64,000 bases of DNA, from the NCBI GenBank assembly GCA_003605175.1, contig QWDA01000002.1, positions 62,001-126,000 of the forward strand, in the 5' to 3' direction. This document shows positions 42,492-51,928 of this stretch, piece by piece. This stretch comes from Paracoccaceae bacterium. Its GTDB lineage: Bacteria > Pseudomonadota > Alphaproteobacteria > Rhodobacterales > Rhodobacteraceae. The position numbers and the translations under genes are program-made. Position 1 is the stretch's first letter. Every line of letters begins with the position of its first letter. The notes beneath the pieces were generated by a model. The model was not told the origin of the DNA. It saw only the letters and a program-made list of their open reading frames with translations, and made no database searches.

Positions 42492-42989
42492 ATGATGAAA
42501 ATCGACATGGATAGCCGAATTGACCGAATAGACCGGAAAATCCTGGACGAACTGACCCGCGACGGCCGGATTTCGGTCACCGAACTGGCGCGGCGGGTAG
42601 GGCTCTCGAAGACCCCCTGCCAGATCAGGATGCGCCGTTTGCAGGAGGAAGGCTACATCACCGGCTTCCGCGCGGTGCTGGACCCGGCAAAGCTCGGCCG
42701 CGACCATGTGGCCTTCACCGAGGTGCGCCTTTCGGACACGACCGAAAAGAGCCTCGGCGCGTTCAATGCCGCCGCAAGGAAGGTACCCGAGATCGAGGAA
42801 TGCCACATGATCGCGGGGTCGTTCGATTACCTGCTCAAGGTCCGGACCCGCGACATGCGCGACTACCGCCACGTGCTGGGCGAGGTGATCTCGGCGCTGC
42901 CGCATGTCGCCGCGACCTCGAGCTACGTGTCGATGGAGGCGGTGAAGGACGATGCCGCCACCACGGGCGCGGGTCTCGGCCAAACCTGA
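42492..42989 (+). CDS. putR: Lrp/AsnC-family activator of proline use
   Basis: The 165-residue regulator has an AsnC winged helix (RIDRKILDELTRDGRISVTE, then RVGLSKTPCQIRMRRLQEEGYI) and a C-terminal RAM ligand domain. It is divergent from putA with a 115-base gap, the arrangement of PutR in Agrobacterium and Rhodobacter, where it activates putA when proline is present. Three ATGs (42492, 42495, 42507) could start it; GAAGG abuts the first and is three bases from the second. Confidence 0.88.
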   Translation: MMKIDMDSRIDRIDRKILDELTRDGRISVTELARRVGLSKTPCQIRMRRLQEEGYITGFRAVLDPAKLGRDHVAFTEVRLSDTTEKSLGAFNAAARKVPEIEECHMIAGSFDYLLKVRTRDMRDYRHVLGEVISALPHVAATSSYVSMEAVKDDAATTGAGLGQT

Positions 42990-43189
42990 CGGATCCGGCG
43001 GGATTCTGCCGCAAGAAGGTACGACTTGTGAATGGAGGCCATGGGAAACCTTTTTGTTTCAGGGCCTTGCTTGCGGCGGCGACCATGCTTTCGCCGGACG
43101 ACCACTCCAAATTTATCAATGCTTCGCCATCATCGTGCCGCGTTGCTCTGCGAGCTTGCGCGCGGGATGAACAAAGGAGCCGGTAGGAG

Positions 43190-44242
43190 ATGCGTCGCCT
43201 GCCATCGACCCTCTACGAGATTCTGGACCCGCGGAAGGTGCTTCTCGCGGCGCTTCTCGTCGCGGCCGGCGGGCTGTTCCTGACCTATGCCGAGGTGCAG
43301 AACCAGGCCGACCGCGAGCTGGCGCTCCGGCAGGGGCCGCCCGCGCCGGTCCTGATCCAGGATTTCGACCCGGAATCCGACATCGCGGCCGCCGGCGAGG
43401 TGCGGATGTTCGGCGAGATCGACATGTCGGCCGCCGTCACGCTGCCGGTCCGGCACAGTGATCCCCAGGCCTGGGTACGGCTGGTGCCGGTGTTTCCGGT
43501 CAGCGATATCGGTGCCGCGCTCCTGGCCGAACGCGAGGGCAAGGACGCCGGCGTGCTCAAGGCCCAGGTCGAGCGGCGGGTCGTCGCCGGCGTGCCGAAT
43601 CTCTCGGCGGCGGGTGTGATCGTCATCCCGATCTCCGGGCCGGACGCGGTGCCGCAGGATGCGGCGGAGATCGCCGAGGAGATCATTGGAGAGGGGCATT
43701 TCGGCGCGCTGGCGCTGCTTGACGGCGAGGGGCGGGATCCGCGGGAGGTTGAGCTTGTCGCCCATGGGGCGCTGGCCGTCATGAACATCTCGCTGGCCGA
43801 TCGCTTCGTTTCCGTCGTGCCCTATCTCCAGGGCCGCGAGGCCGCGCTTTCGGCGCCGCTGGCGGCGGCCGGGCAGTACCTCGTCTTTGTCGCGGCCCTG
43901 ATCCTGGTGGCGATGGCCGCGGCCGCGCAGGTCTGGCGTGCCATGGTGCCCGCCGCCGGGTTCGGCGATGACGACGAGGACATGTCCGAGGCCAGCCCGG
44001 CGCCGAGGAAGAACCATCCCAACTTCGCGCCGATCCCGTCGCAGCGCGAGATCCGCAGCGCCGACCGCGAGGCGGCGAAGATCGCCGCCGGTCCGAATCC
44101 GCTCGTGACCGGATTGAAGATCCTGGGGCAGGGGCTCTGGGCGATGCTCTGGCTCGCGGGCCGCGCGCTGTCGAGCCTGACCGGGCGCGCTGTCCGCGCC
44201 CTCAGAAATCGACGGTCACGCCCGGAAGACGAAGCTCTTTGA
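43190..44242 (+). CDS. membrane protein of unknown function
   Basis: The 350-residue protein has a membrane helix at about 17-34 and another at about 222-243, with an extracytoplasmic domain of about 185 residues between them. The C-terminal 100 residues are cytoplasmic and include an acidic patch (GDDDEDM) and basic ends. The layout resembles TMEM43-like or NfeD-like membrane sensors but no family is recognised. Its last 41 bases overlap the 3' end of mipZ on the other strand. Confidence 0.65.
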   Translation: MRRLPSTLYEILDPRKVLLAALLVAAGGLFLTYAEVQNQADRELALRQGPPAPVLIQDFDPESDIAAAGEVRMFGEIDMSAAVTLPVRHSDPQAWVRLVPVFPVSDIGAALLAEREGKDAGVLKAQVERRVVAGVPNLSAAGVIVIPISGPDAVPQDAAEIAEEIIGEGHFGALALLDGEGRDPREVELVAHGALAVMNISLADRFVSVVPYLQGREAALSAPLAAAGQYLVFVAALILVAMAAAAQVWRAMVPAAGFGDDDEDMSEASPAPRKNHPNFAPIPSQREIRSADREAAKIAAGPNPLVTGLKILGQGLWAMLWLAGRALSSLTGRAVRALRNRRSRPEDEAL

Positions 44243-45014
44243 CGATGTCGCGCAGCTCCTGCCGCGCGGCCACGTTCGAGATGTTCATCTGACCCTTCAC
44301 GCCGATGTCGCGCAGGTCGAGAAGCGTCAGCCCGCGCGGGAACAGCTCGCGGAAGATCACCCGCTCGGAAAAGCCCGGCACCACGCGGAACCCGATCCGC
44401 CGGCCGAGATTGTCGAGCGCCTCGCCCATCTTGCGCTTGTTGTGCATCGCCTGCGCACCGAGCCGGTTGCGGACCACCACCCAGTCGATCGCCCGGAGCC
44501 CGGCCTGCGCGCGGAGCTGCCGCGCGTTCCAGACCATTTCGGAATAGATCGAGGGGCCGAGGATCTTGTTGGTCTCCGGGTCGGCATGGGCGAGGAGGTC
44601 GAAATCGATGAAGCTGTCGTTCAGCGGCGTGACCAGCGTGTCGGCCAGCGAATGCGCCACCTGCGAAAGCCGCGTGTGCGAGCCCGGGCAGTCGATCAGG
44701 ATGAACTCGCAGGCCTCTTCCATGCCCACCACGGCGGCCGAGAGGCGCCGGTCGTTCGGGTTCTCACCCGCCCGGAGCCCCTCTTCGGTCACCGGCGGAA
44801 GGTCGCGGAACTCGGGGCAGGGCAGGTCGAGCCCCTCGCGCGCGATGAAGGCGCGCCGGTTCTCGATATAGCGGGCCAGCGATTTCTGGCGCAGGTCGAG
44901 ATCCAGACAGCCGACGCTGTGCCCCATCCGCACCAGCGCGGTGGCCACATGCATGGAGGTGGTCGACTTGCCCGAACCGCCCTTTTCGTTGCCGACGACG
45001 ATAATATGCGCCAC
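44202..45014 (-). CDS. mipZ: division-plane positioning ATPase MipZ
   Basis: The 270-residue ParA/MinD-family ATPase has the deviant Walker A KGGSGKST (11-18), a switch I-type LDLDLRQKSLARYIENR and the switch II IDCPGSHTRLSQ. In Caulobacter and relatives MipZ forms gradients from the ParB-bound poles and keeps FtsZ at mid-cell. The start is GTG at 45014 with AAGGGA six bases upstream; the longer frame adds 18 unconserved residues. It overlaps the membrane-protein gene at its 3' end. Confidence 0.9.
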   Translation of the reverse strand: MAHIIVVGNEKGGSGKSTTSMHVATALVRMGHSVGCLDLDLRQKSLARYIENRRAFIAREGLDLPCPEFRDLPPVTEEGLRAGENPNDRRLSAAVVGMEEACEFILIDCPGSHTRLSQVAHSLADTLVTPLNDSFIDFDLLAHADPETNKILGPSIYSEMVWNARQLRAQAGLRAIDWVVVRNRLGAQAMHNKRKMGEALDNLGRRIGFRVVPGFSERVIFRELFPRGLTLLDLRDIGVKGQMNISNVAARQELRDIVKELRLPGVTVDF

Positions 45015-45268
45015 GATCTGTCCCTTGATCCCGTGTCCCGGGCTGCCCCACCCGGCGCTGGGGCACACTATATGTTGTGTTGCCGCTCAAGAAAAGACGC
45101 GATTGCCCGGGTTTGTCGGGCTCCTGTCCGGGCCGCGCTGCTGGATTTCCCGGATCTTGTGGGGCAAATTCACGTCTACCCAAAGTCTGGGCGAGGCCCT
45201 ATAGTGGCGGCGTGCGGGGGCTGGCTGACCCCAAAAGGCAGGATCACGAGCGGATTTGGGGGACAGGA

Positions 45269-45736
45269 ATGCGCTGCCCGTTTTGCGGAAACATCGACAC
45301 GCAGGTGAAGGATTCCCGGCCTGCCGAGGATCACGTGGCGATCCGCCGGCGGCGGTTCTGCCCGGCCTGCGGCGGGCGGTTCACGACCTATGAACGGGTG
45401 CAGCTGCGCGACCTCGTGGTGATCAAATCCTCCGGCAAGCGCGAGGATTTCGACCGCGACAAGCTCGAACGCTCGATCCGGATCGCGATGCAGAAACGCC
45501 CGATCGAGCCCGAGCGGCTCGACCAGATGATCTCCGGCATCGTGCGGCGGCTCGAATCGATGGGCGAGACGGACATTCCGTCGAAGACCATCGGCGAGAT
45601 CGTGATGGAGAGCCTCGCCCGGATCGACATGGTCGCCTATGTGCGCTTCGCGAGCGTCTACAAGAACTTCCAGGCCGCCGACGATTTCGAGGATTTCGTC
45701 CAGGATCTTCGGCCGCCGATCCCCGACAGCGAGTGA
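45269..45736 (+). CDS. nrdR: transcriptional repressor NrdR
   Basis: The 155-residue NrdR has a zinc ribbon with C3, C6, C31 and C34 and an ATP-cone domain (about 49-139). It senses ATP/dATP and represses ribonucleotide reductase genes. Length and motifs are complete. It overlaps ribD by four bases (GTGA), the usual Rhodobacterales order nrdR-ribD. A 254-base gap separates it from divergent mipZ. Confidence 0.96.
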   Translation: MRCPFCGNIDTQVKDSRPAEDHVAIRRRRFCPACGGRFTTYERVQLRDLVVIKSSGKREDFDRDKLERSIRIAMQKRPIEPERLDQMISGIVRRLESMGETDIPSKTIGEIVMESLARIDMVAYVRFASVYKNFQAADDFEDFVQDLRPPIPDSE

Positions 45737-46845
45737 CCGGCGCCGCCGACGCGCGGTTCATGGGGCTCGCGCTGGCGCTGGGGCGGCGCGGGCTGGGCCA
45801 TGTCTGGCCGAACCCGGCGGTGGGCTGCGTCCTGGTGACGGATGGCCGGATCGTCGGGCGCGGCGCGACCGCGCCGGGCGGAAGGCCCCATGCCGAGACC
45901 CAGGCGCTGGCTCAGGCCGGCGCGGCGGCGCGTGGCGCCACGGCCTATGTCTCTCTCGAACCCTGCGCCCATCACGGGCGAACGCCGCCCTGCGCCGAGG
46001 CGCTGGTGGCGGCGGGCGTGGCACGGGTGGTGACCGCGCTCGAGGATCCCGATCCGCGCGTGGCGGGGCAGGGCCACGCGCGGCTCCGCGCGGCCGGGAT
46101 CTCGGTGGAAACCGGGCTGATGGCGGCGGCGGCCGGGGCGGCGCATCGCGGGTTCCTCACCCGGGTGCGCGACGGGCGGCCGATGCTGACGCTCAAGCTC
46201 GCGACCAGTTTCGACGGGCGGATTGCGACGGCCTCGGGCGAGAGCCGGTGGATCACCGGGCCGGAGGCGCGGCGCCGGGTGCACGGGCTCCGGGCGTCCC
46301 ATGACGCGGTGCTGGTGGGCGGCGGCACTGCGCGGGCCGACGACCCGTCACTGACCGTGCGCGGGCTCGGCGCGGTGCGGCAGCCGGTGCGGATCGTCGC
46401 GGCGCGGAGCCTGGGGCTGCCCGAGGACGGGGCGCTGGCGCGCAGCGCGGGCGAGGTGCCGCTCTGGCTGATCCATGGCGACCGCGAGGTGGAAAGCGGG
46501 CATGCGGCGCGCTGGGAGGCGCGGGGCGCGCGGCTGTTCCCGGTGCCGGTGGCGCCGGGCGGGCGGCTCGACCCCGGGGCGATGCTGGCGGCACTCGGCG
46601 CGGCGGGGCTGACGCGGGTGTTCTGCGAGGGTGGCGGCAGCCTTGCCGCCTCGCTTCTCCATGCCGGGCTGGTGGACGAGCTGGTGGGCTTCACCGCCGG
46701 GCTCGCCATCGGTGCCGAAGGCCGTCCGGCGATCGGCGCGCTCGGCCTCGAGGCGCTGGGCGAGGCGCCGCGGTTCCGGCTGGTCTCGGCCGAGGCGCTG
46801 GGCGGGGACGTGCTGCATCGCTGGGAGCGGGTCGCGGAGTCATAG
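45733..46845 (+). CDS. ribD: bifunctional riboflavin deaminase-reductase RibD
   Basis: The 370-residue protein joins an N-terminal zinc deaminase (H53-A-E55, then C78 and C87 in [11 protein letters not shown]) to a C-terminal reductase ([23 protein letters not shown] and the late [12 protein letters not shown]). It carries out the second and third steps of riboflavin synthesis. The start is GTG 45733 inside the nrdR end. Riboflavin supply suits the many flavoenzymes in the window. Other rib genes probably follow elsewhere, because the next genes run the other way. Confidence 0.95.
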   Translation: MTGAADARFMGLALALGRRGLGHVWPNPAVGCVLVTDGRIVGRGATAPGGRPHAETQALAQAGAAARGATAYVSLEPCAHHGRTPPCAEALVAAGVARVVTALEDPDPRVAGQGHARLRAAGISVETGLMAAAAGAAHRGFLTRVRDGRPMLTLKLATSFDGRIATASGESRWITGPEARRRVHGLRASHDAVLVGGGTARADDPSLTVRGLGAVRQPVRIVAARSLGLPEDGALARSAGEVPLWLIHGDREVESGHAARWEARGARLFPVPVAPGGRLDPGAMLAALGAAGLTRVFCEGGGSLAASLLHAGLVDELVGFTAGLAIGAEGRPAIGALGLEALGEAPRFRLVSAEALGGDVLHRWERVAES

Positions 46846-46855
46846 TGCGGAGCCG

Positions 46856-46876
46856 GGCCTTGATTCCGGGCGGGGG
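46856..46876 (+). repeat. end fragment of the dispersed element
   Basis: CGGGCCTTGATTCCGGGCGG at 46854-46873 is the reverse complement of the outer left end of copy A (28310-28329). The match stops after about 21 bases, so this is either a fragment left by decay or a shared insertion signal. It lies between the ends of ribD and yidD. Confidence 0.45.
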
Positions 46877-46901
46877 TCGCCGCTCAACCAGCCTTGCCAC
46901 G

Positions 46902-47126
46902 CTACTTCGGCGGCACGTCGTCCACGCCCATCCCGCCCCAGGGATGGCAGCGCAGGATCCGCCGCAGGGCGAGCCAGCCGCCCTTGAGCCCGCCATGGAC
47001 CCGCAGCGCCTCCAGCGCATAGGCCGAGCAGGTCGGGTCGTAGCGGCAACTCCGGCCGACCCAGGGGCTGAGGACAAGGCGATAGGCCCGGACGGGCAGC
47101 GACAGCAGGAACGCCAGCGGCGTCAC
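46902..47126 (-). CDS. yidD: membrane protein insertion efficiency factor YidD
   Basis: The 74-residue YidD is a small membrane-associated protein that aids YidC in inserting inner-membrane proteins. Its signature [27 protein letters not shown] has the conserved Cys pair, and [22 protein letters not shown] follows. The start is GTG 47126, overlapping the rnpA stop (GTGA). yidC is expected beyond but is not in the window on this side; the order yidD-rnpA-rpmH is otherwise standard. Confidence 0.93.
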   Translation of the reverse strand: MTPLAFLLSLPVRAYRLVLSPWVGRSCRYDPTCSAYALEALRVHGGLKGGWLALRRILRCHPWGGMGVDDVPPK

Positions 47127-47536
47127 GCTCCGGACCCGTGAAGCCGCTGCAGTGCCCGGGCGAGATCGGCGCGCAGCACCTCGAAGGGCAGGGCGGCCGT
47201 CGCCGCGTGGCGCCCGATCAGCACGTAATCCCAGCCCGCCCGGCCGCCGCCCGGCAAGCCAAGCCGCGCGATCTCGCGCAGCCGCCGCTTGGCCCGGTTC
47301 CGGGCCACCGCGTTGCCGACCTTCTTGGAACAGGTGAAGCCCACCCGGATCGCCGCGCTGCCGTCGCCGCGGGCGCGGCCCTGCAGCACGAATCCCGGCA
47401 TCGCCTGCCGGCGCCCGCGCGCCGCGGCCAGGAAATCGGCGCGCTTCTTCAGGATGTCCGGACAAACGGACACCGCCGGGGACGGTTCAGCGGCTCCGGC
47501 GTTCTCGCCTGCCCCTGTCGCTCCCGGCGGTGTCAT
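47123..47536 (-). CDS. rnpA: ribonuclease P protein component
   Basis: The 137-residue RnpA binds RNase P RNA and helps mature tRNA 5' ends. The RNR signature [21 protein letters not shown] (about 72-92 in outline) is present, and [15 protein letters not shown] precedes it. The ATG at 47536 gives a 28-residue N-terminal extension without a clear ribosome site; GTG at 47473 would be a shorter start. It follows rpmH by 20 bases. Confidence 0.93.
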   Translation of the reverse strand: MTPPGATGAGENAGAAEPSPAVSVCPDILKKRADFLAAARGRRQAMPGFVLQGRARGDGSAAIRVGFTCSKKVGNAVARNRAKRRLREIARLGLPGGGRAGWDYVLIGRHAATAALPFEVLRADLARALQRLHGSGA

Positions 47537-47556
47537 GTCCGCAAGACTGTCGGCGG

Positions 47557-47691
47557 TCAGGCCGTCAGCTTCTTCCGGCCGCGGGCGCGGCGGGTGTTGA
47601 TGATCATGCGGCCGGCCTTGGTGGCCATGCGCGCGCGGAACCCATGGCGCCGCTTGCGCACGAGGTTCGAAGGCTGAAAGGTGCGTTTCAT
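47557..47691 (-). CDS. rpmH: 50S ribosomal protein L34
   Basis: The 44-residue L34 begins [20 protein letters not shown] and ends [11 protein letters not shown], with the invariant basic composition. It heads the leftward rpmH-rnpA-yidD transcript. The upstream gap (47692-47974, 283 bases) is shared with the rightward TVP38 gene; no promoter was fixed in it. Confidence 0.98.
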   Translation of the reverse strand: MKRTFQPSNLVRKRRHGFRARMATKAGRMIINTRRARGRKKLTA

Positions 47692-47974
47692 CGCATCGGT
47701 CTCCGTCGGTCGCTCCAATCCGCCGGATTCGAGCCCATCATGTTCGAGAGCCCGGTCTCTAGAGGCTGATCGGGAGCAAGTCAACGGAAAGGGCGCGCAG
47801 AAACTGCAACATTTCGCGCCCGGGGGCAGGGCGGCAATGTTACAGCCCGCGCAGCTCCCTGAAAGGAAGGACCGCTTTTCCTCACCGCGCATCAAGGCGG
47901 CGTGATCGGATCTCCGCCGTCTCGGTTCCGCGCCGATCTTGTGCCACAACCCGACCATGACAAGGAAGCGGCCG

Positions 47975-48709
47975 ATGACCGAGATTTCCCAAAGCCCGCC
48001 CCGAAGCGGCCCCTTGCGCGCCCTGCCGCTCCTCGCGATTCTCGCGGTGGCGCTCCTCGGCGCGTTCACGCTCCGCGACATGCTGAGCTTCGAGGCGCTG
48101 GCGGCGCATCGCGACATGCTCCTCGCCTTCCGCGACGCGCATTATCTCGCGACGCTGCTCGCCTTTCTCGCGGTCTATGTGGCGATCGTCGCCTTCTCGC
48201 TCCCGGGCGCCACCGTGGCGACGCTCACGGGCGGGTTCCTGTTCGCGACCTTCCCGGGCGCGCTGTTCAACGTGATCGCCGCCACCACTGGCGCGACGCT
48301 GATCTTCCTCGCCGCGCGCCGGGGCGCCGGGGAACGGCTCGCCGCGCGGATGGATGCCGCGGACGGGCGGGTGAAGCGGATCAAGGAAGGGATCGACGCG
48401 AACCAGTGGGAGATGCTGTTCCTGATCCGCCTCGTTCCCGCGGTGCCGTTCTTCGTGGCGAATCTCGTGCCCGCGCTGGTGGGCGTGCCGCTTTGCCGCT
48501 TCGTGGTGACGACCTTCCTCGGGATCGTCCCCGGCGCGCTGGTCTATACCTCGGTCGGCGCCGGTCTGGGCGAGGTCTTCGCGCGCGGCGAGAGCCCGGA
48601 TCTTGGCGTGATCTTCGAGCCGCGCATCCTGCTGCCGATCCTCGGGCTCTGCGCGCTCGCCGCGCTCCCCATCGGGCTCAGGGCGCTGCGCGGCAGGAAG
48701 GCGTTCTGA
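47975..48709 (+). CDS. TVP38/TMEM64-family (DedA-like) membrane protein
   Basis: The 244-residue membrane protein has about five to six helices and family motifs [17 protein letters not shown] and [21 protein letters not shown]. Relatives sit in the DedA superfamily, some of which scramble lipids or move lipid carriers. The start at 47975 was chosen with AAGGA eight bases upstream. Its stop overlaps the start of the flavin reductase gene (TGATG). This pairing of a TVP38 protein with a mercuric-reductase-like enzyme is common in proteobacteria, though its role is unknown. Confidence 0.85.
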   Translation: MTEISQSPPRSGPLRALPLLAILAVALLGAFTLRDMLSFEALAAHRDMLLAFRDAHYLATLLAFLAVYVAIVAFSLPGATVATLTGGFLFATFPGALFNVIAATTGATLIFLAARRGAGERLAARMDAADGRVKRIKEGIDANQWEMLFLIRLVPAVPFFVANLVPALVGVPLCRFVVTTFLGIVPGALVYTSVGAGLGEVFARGESPDLGVIFEPRILLPILGLCALAALPIGLRALRGRKAF

Positions 48710-50124
48710 TGGAGCGGATCAAGGCGGATCTCTGCGTGATCGGCGCCGGTTCGGGCGGGCTCTCGGTGGCGGCGGGCGCGGTGCAGATGGGCGCCTCGGT
48801 GGTGCTGGTCGAGGGCCACAGAATGGGCGGCGACTGCCTGAACTACGGCTGCGTTCCGTCGAAGGCGCTGCTTGCGGCCGGGAAGCGCGCCCAGGCGATG
48901 CGGGGCGGGGCAGGGTTCGGCGTGGCGCCGGTGGCGCCCCAGATCGACTATGCCGCCGCCAAGGACCACGTGGCGCGGGTGATCGCGGCCATCGCGCCGG
49001 TGGACAGCCAGGAGCGGTTCGAGGGGCTCGGCGTCCGGGTGATCCGCGACTGGGGGCGCTTCGTCTCCCAGACCGAGCTCCAGGCAGGCGATGCGCTGAT
49101 CGCCGCGCGGCGCTTCGTGATCGCCACCGGCTCTTCGCCACTGGTACCGCCGATCCCCGGGCTCGACGGGGTGGAAGTCCACACCAACGAGACGATCTTC
49201 GATCTGCGCGCGCAGCCCGAACACCTCTTGATCGTCGGCGGCGGTCCCATCGGCATGGAGATGGCACAGGCCCATGTCCGGCTCGGTTCGAAGGTGACGG
49301 TGATCGAGGGGATGAAGGCGCTCGGCAAGGACGACCCGGAGGCCGCCGCACTGGTCCTCGCCGCGCTCCGCGCCGAGGGCGTCGAGATCGTCGAGGGTGC
49401 GCCGGTCACACGGGTCACCGGCAGCGCGGGCCGCATCACCGTGGAAACGGAGGGCGGCCGCTTCACCGGCTCCCATCTCCTGATGGCGGTGGGTCGCAAG
49501 GTCAATCTCGACCGGCTCGACCTCGCCCGGGCGGGCGTGGCACATGACCGCGCGGTCACGGTCGATGCCGGGCTCCGCTCGGTCTCGAACCGCCGGGTCT
49601 ACGCGGTGGGTGACGCGGCGGGCGGGCTCCAGTTCACCCATGTGGCGGGCTACCAAGCCGGGATCGTCATCCGCTCCGCGCTGTTCGGCCTGCCCGCGAA
49701 GGCGCGGACCGACCATATCCCCTGGGTGACCTATACCGACCCGGAACTCGCTCAGGTCGGCCTCACCGAGGCCGAGGCGCGCGCGCGACACGGGGCCGCG
49801 CTGACAATCGCCCGCTTCGACTATGCCGAGAACGACCGCGCCATCGCCGAGGGCCGGACCGCCGGTTTCGCCAAGGTGATGGTGGTGAAAGGCCGGCCCG
49901 TGGGCGCCACCATCACCGGCGCGCAGGCGGGCGAACTGATCGGCATCTGGGCGCTCGCGCTGGCCAACCGCCTCAAGATGTCGGCCGTGGCCGGCATGGT
50001 CGCGCCCTATCCGACGCTGGGCGAAATCTCGAAGCGTGCGGCTGGGGCCTATTTCTCCCCGAAACTCTTTGATAACCCGAGGGTCAAGCAGGTCGTCGGG
50101 CTGGTCCAGCGGTTCCTGCCCTGA
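48709..50124 (+). CDS. mercuric-reductase-like FAD disulfide oxidoreductase
   Basis: This 471-residue pyridine nucleotide-disulfide oxidoreductase has the FAD motif VIGAGSGGLSVAAGA, the redox disulfide GGDCLNYGCVPSKAL, the NAD motif IVGGGPIGMEMAQAH and the dimerisation domain ending in FSPKLFDNPRVKQ. There is no N-terminal HMA domain and no C-terminal Cys pair, so it is not a true mercuric reductase. With TVP38 in front it forms a two-gene operon. It may reduce a membrane-linked thiol or quinone; the substrate is unknown. Confidence 0.85.
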   Translation: MERIKADLCVIGAGSGGLSVAAGAVQMGASVVLVEGHRMGGDCLNYGCVPSKALLAAGKRAQAMRGGAGFGVAPVAPQIDYAAAKDHVARVIAAIAPVDSQERFEGLGVRVIRDWGRFVSQTELQAGDALIAARRFVIATGSSPLVPPIPGLDGVEVHTNETIFDLRAQPEHLLIVGGGPIGMEMAQAHVRLGSKVTVIEGMKALGKDDPEAAALVLAALRAEGVEIVEGAPVTRVTGSAGRITVETEGGRFTGSHLLMAVGRKVNLDRLDLARAGVAHDRAVTVDAGLRSVSNRRVYAVGDAAGGLQFTHVAGYQAGIVIRSALFGLPAKARTDHIPWVTYTDPELAQVGLTEAEARARHGAALTIARFDYAENDRAIAEGRTAGFAKVMVVKGRPVGATITGAQAGELIGIWALALANRLKMSAVAGMVAPYPTLGEISKRAAGAYFSPKLFDNPRVKQVVGLVQRFLP

Positions 50125-50143
50125 GAGACCTGAGCGGACGCCC

Positions 50144-51544
50144 ATGTTCCTGAACACGCTTTCCGGCCGCTTCCTGCTCCTGACGATCATCTTCGTCATG
50201 CTTGCCGAAGTGCTGATCTTCGTGCCGTCGATCGCGCGGTTCCGGCAGGACTACCTCCTGAACCGGCTGGAACGGGCGCAGATCGCCTCGCTGGCGGTCG
50301 AGGCGAACGACATGATCGACCCGGAACTGGAACGCGAACTGCTGGCGAATGCCGGGGTCTACAACGTGGTGCTGCGCCGCGACGAGATGCGCGAGCTGAT
50401 GCTCTCCTCGCCGATCCCCGCGCCGGTGGCCGCCACCTTCGACCTGCGCGGCGCGACCGCCTGGGAGCTGATCGGCGACGCGCTCTCGCGGCTGGTGAAC
50501 CCGCGCGACGACGTGATCCGGGTGATCGGCGAACCCGCCCGCGGCGCCGGCCTGCTGATCGAGGTGACGCTCGCCAGCGCGCCCCTGCGCATGGCGATGA
50601 TCGATTACGGGCTGCGTATCCTGATCCTCTCGGCGGTGATCTCGGTCTTTACCGCCGCGCTGCTGTTCCTCGCGGTGCGCAAGCTCCTGGTGAAACCGAT
50701 CCGAGGGGTGATCGAGGCGATGCAGAGCTATGCCTCGGCGCCCGAGGACGCGCGGCGGATCATCATGCCGTCGGCCGGCGTGCGCGAGCTGCGCGATGCC
50801 GAGGACACGCTCCGGCGGCTCGAGACCGAGCTTACCAACGCGCTCCGCCAGAAGGAGCGGCTCGCCCAGCTCGGCGGCGCGGTGGCGAAGATCAGCCACG
50901 ACCTGCGCAACATCCTCACCACCGCCCAGCTTTTCGCCGACCGGATCGAGCATTCCGCCGATCCCACCGTCTCGCGGCTAGCGCCGAAGCTGGTGGGCTC
51001 GATCGGCCGCGCCGTCCGCCTCTGCGAATCCACGCTTGCCTTCGGCCGCGCCGAGGAGCCGCCACCCGCGCTCGACCGGGTGCGCCTCGCCGCACTGGTC
51101 GACGAGGTGATCGAGGCCGAGGCGCTCGCCGCCGCCGACTGCGTGTCGTTCCGCACCGAGGTGCCGCCCGGGCTGATGCTCCGCGCCGATCCCGAACAGC
51201 TCCACCGGGTCCTGTCGAACCTGATCCGCAACGCCCGCCAGGCGCTCGAGGCGGCGGGCCGCCCGGGCACCGTGACCGTCTCTGCGGGCGAGGACGAGAG
51301 CTGCTGGCGGCTCCGCGTCGAGGATGACGGGCCGGGCCTGCCGCCGAAGGCCCGCGAGAACCTGTTCCGCGCCTTCCAGGGCGGCGCGCGCAAGGGCGGC
51401 TCCGGCCTCGGCCTCGCCATCGCCGCCGAACTGGTGCGCGGCCATGGCGGCGAGCTCACGCTCCTGCACAGCGGCCCCAAGGGCACCGCCTTCGCCATCG
51501 CGCTGCCGAAATCGGTGATCGCCCTCGAGGCCGCCACGCTCTGA
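50144..51544 (+). CDS. sensor histidine kinase
   Basis: The 466-residue kinase has a helix at about 8-30, a periplasmic domain of about 125 residues and a second helix near 160-180. HAMP-like sequence (VKPIRGVIEAMQSY) follows. The phosphoacceptor block is KISHDLRNILTTAQL. HATPase motifs include NLIRNARQAL, DDGPGLP and GGSGLGLAIA. No response regulator lies beside it, so its partner is elsewhere. It begins 19 bases after the flavin reductase and may be part of that operon. Confidence 0.88.
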   Translation: MFLNTLSGRFLLLTIIFVMLAEVLIFVPSIARFRQDYLLNRLERAQIASLAVEANDMIDPELERELLANAGVYNVVLRRDEMRELMLSSPIPAPVAATFDLRGATAWELIGDALSRLVNPRDDVIRVIGEPARGAGLLIEVTLASAPLRMAMIDYGLRILILSAVISVFTAALLFLAVRKLLVKPIRGVIEAMQSYASAPEDARRIIMPSAGVRELRDAEDTLRRLETELTNALRQKERLAQLGGAVAKISHDLRNILTTAQLFADRIEHSADPTVSRLAPKLVGSIGRAVRLCESTLAFGRAEEPPPALDRVRLAALVDEVIEAEALAAADCVSFRTEVPPGLMLRADPEQLHRVLSNLIRNARQALEAAGRPGTVTVSAGEDESCWRLRVEDDGPGLPPKARENLFRAFQGGARKGGSGLGLAIAAELVRGHGGELTLLHSGPKGTAFAIALPKSVIALEAATL

Positions 51545-51606
51545 TCCGCTTTTGTGCGGAGAGCCCCTTGCATCGCCCGGACGCCTTGTCTATGTGACGC
51601 CTCCAC

Positions 51607-51683
51607 GCGCTGGTAGCTCAGTTGGATAGAGTACTTGACTACGAATCAAGGGGTCGGGGGTTCGAATCCTCCCCAGCGCGCCA
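51607..51683 (+). tRNA. tRNA-Arg (ACG)
   Basis: A complete 77-base tRNA with acceptor arms GCGCTGG and CCAGCGC, D arm TAGCTCAGTTGGATAGAG, anticodon stem-loop CTTGA-CTACGAA-TCAAG (anticodon ACG), T arm GGGGGTTCGAATCCTCC and encoded CCA. The A at the wobble position would be deaminated to inosine by TadA. It stands alone between the kinase and queC. Confidence 0.97.
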
Positions 51684-51928
51684 CTGTATCCCCGTAAGCT
51701 GATGATCCCGGGTCGCTTTTCGCGACATGCGATCAGTTCCCCAATGGGAAGCGGCAACCGGCTGAATTCGCGGTAACCGTTCGCCGCGCCCAGGTCGAAA
51801 GTCGGAGAGACGGCCTTCCGGCCGGCGAGCGCGGCCGGTCCGGGTGTCCGGCTTGCGCGGTGGCGACATTGCGTCTACACGGCGCCCACCGGTCGCAGCC
51901 TACCCGGTCAACAAAACAAGGGCCCCGA

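Noticed and set aside
51684-51928. preQ1 riboswitch in the queC leader
   Set aside because: No recognisable preQ1-I, II or III consensus was found by eye; an Infernal search would settle it.
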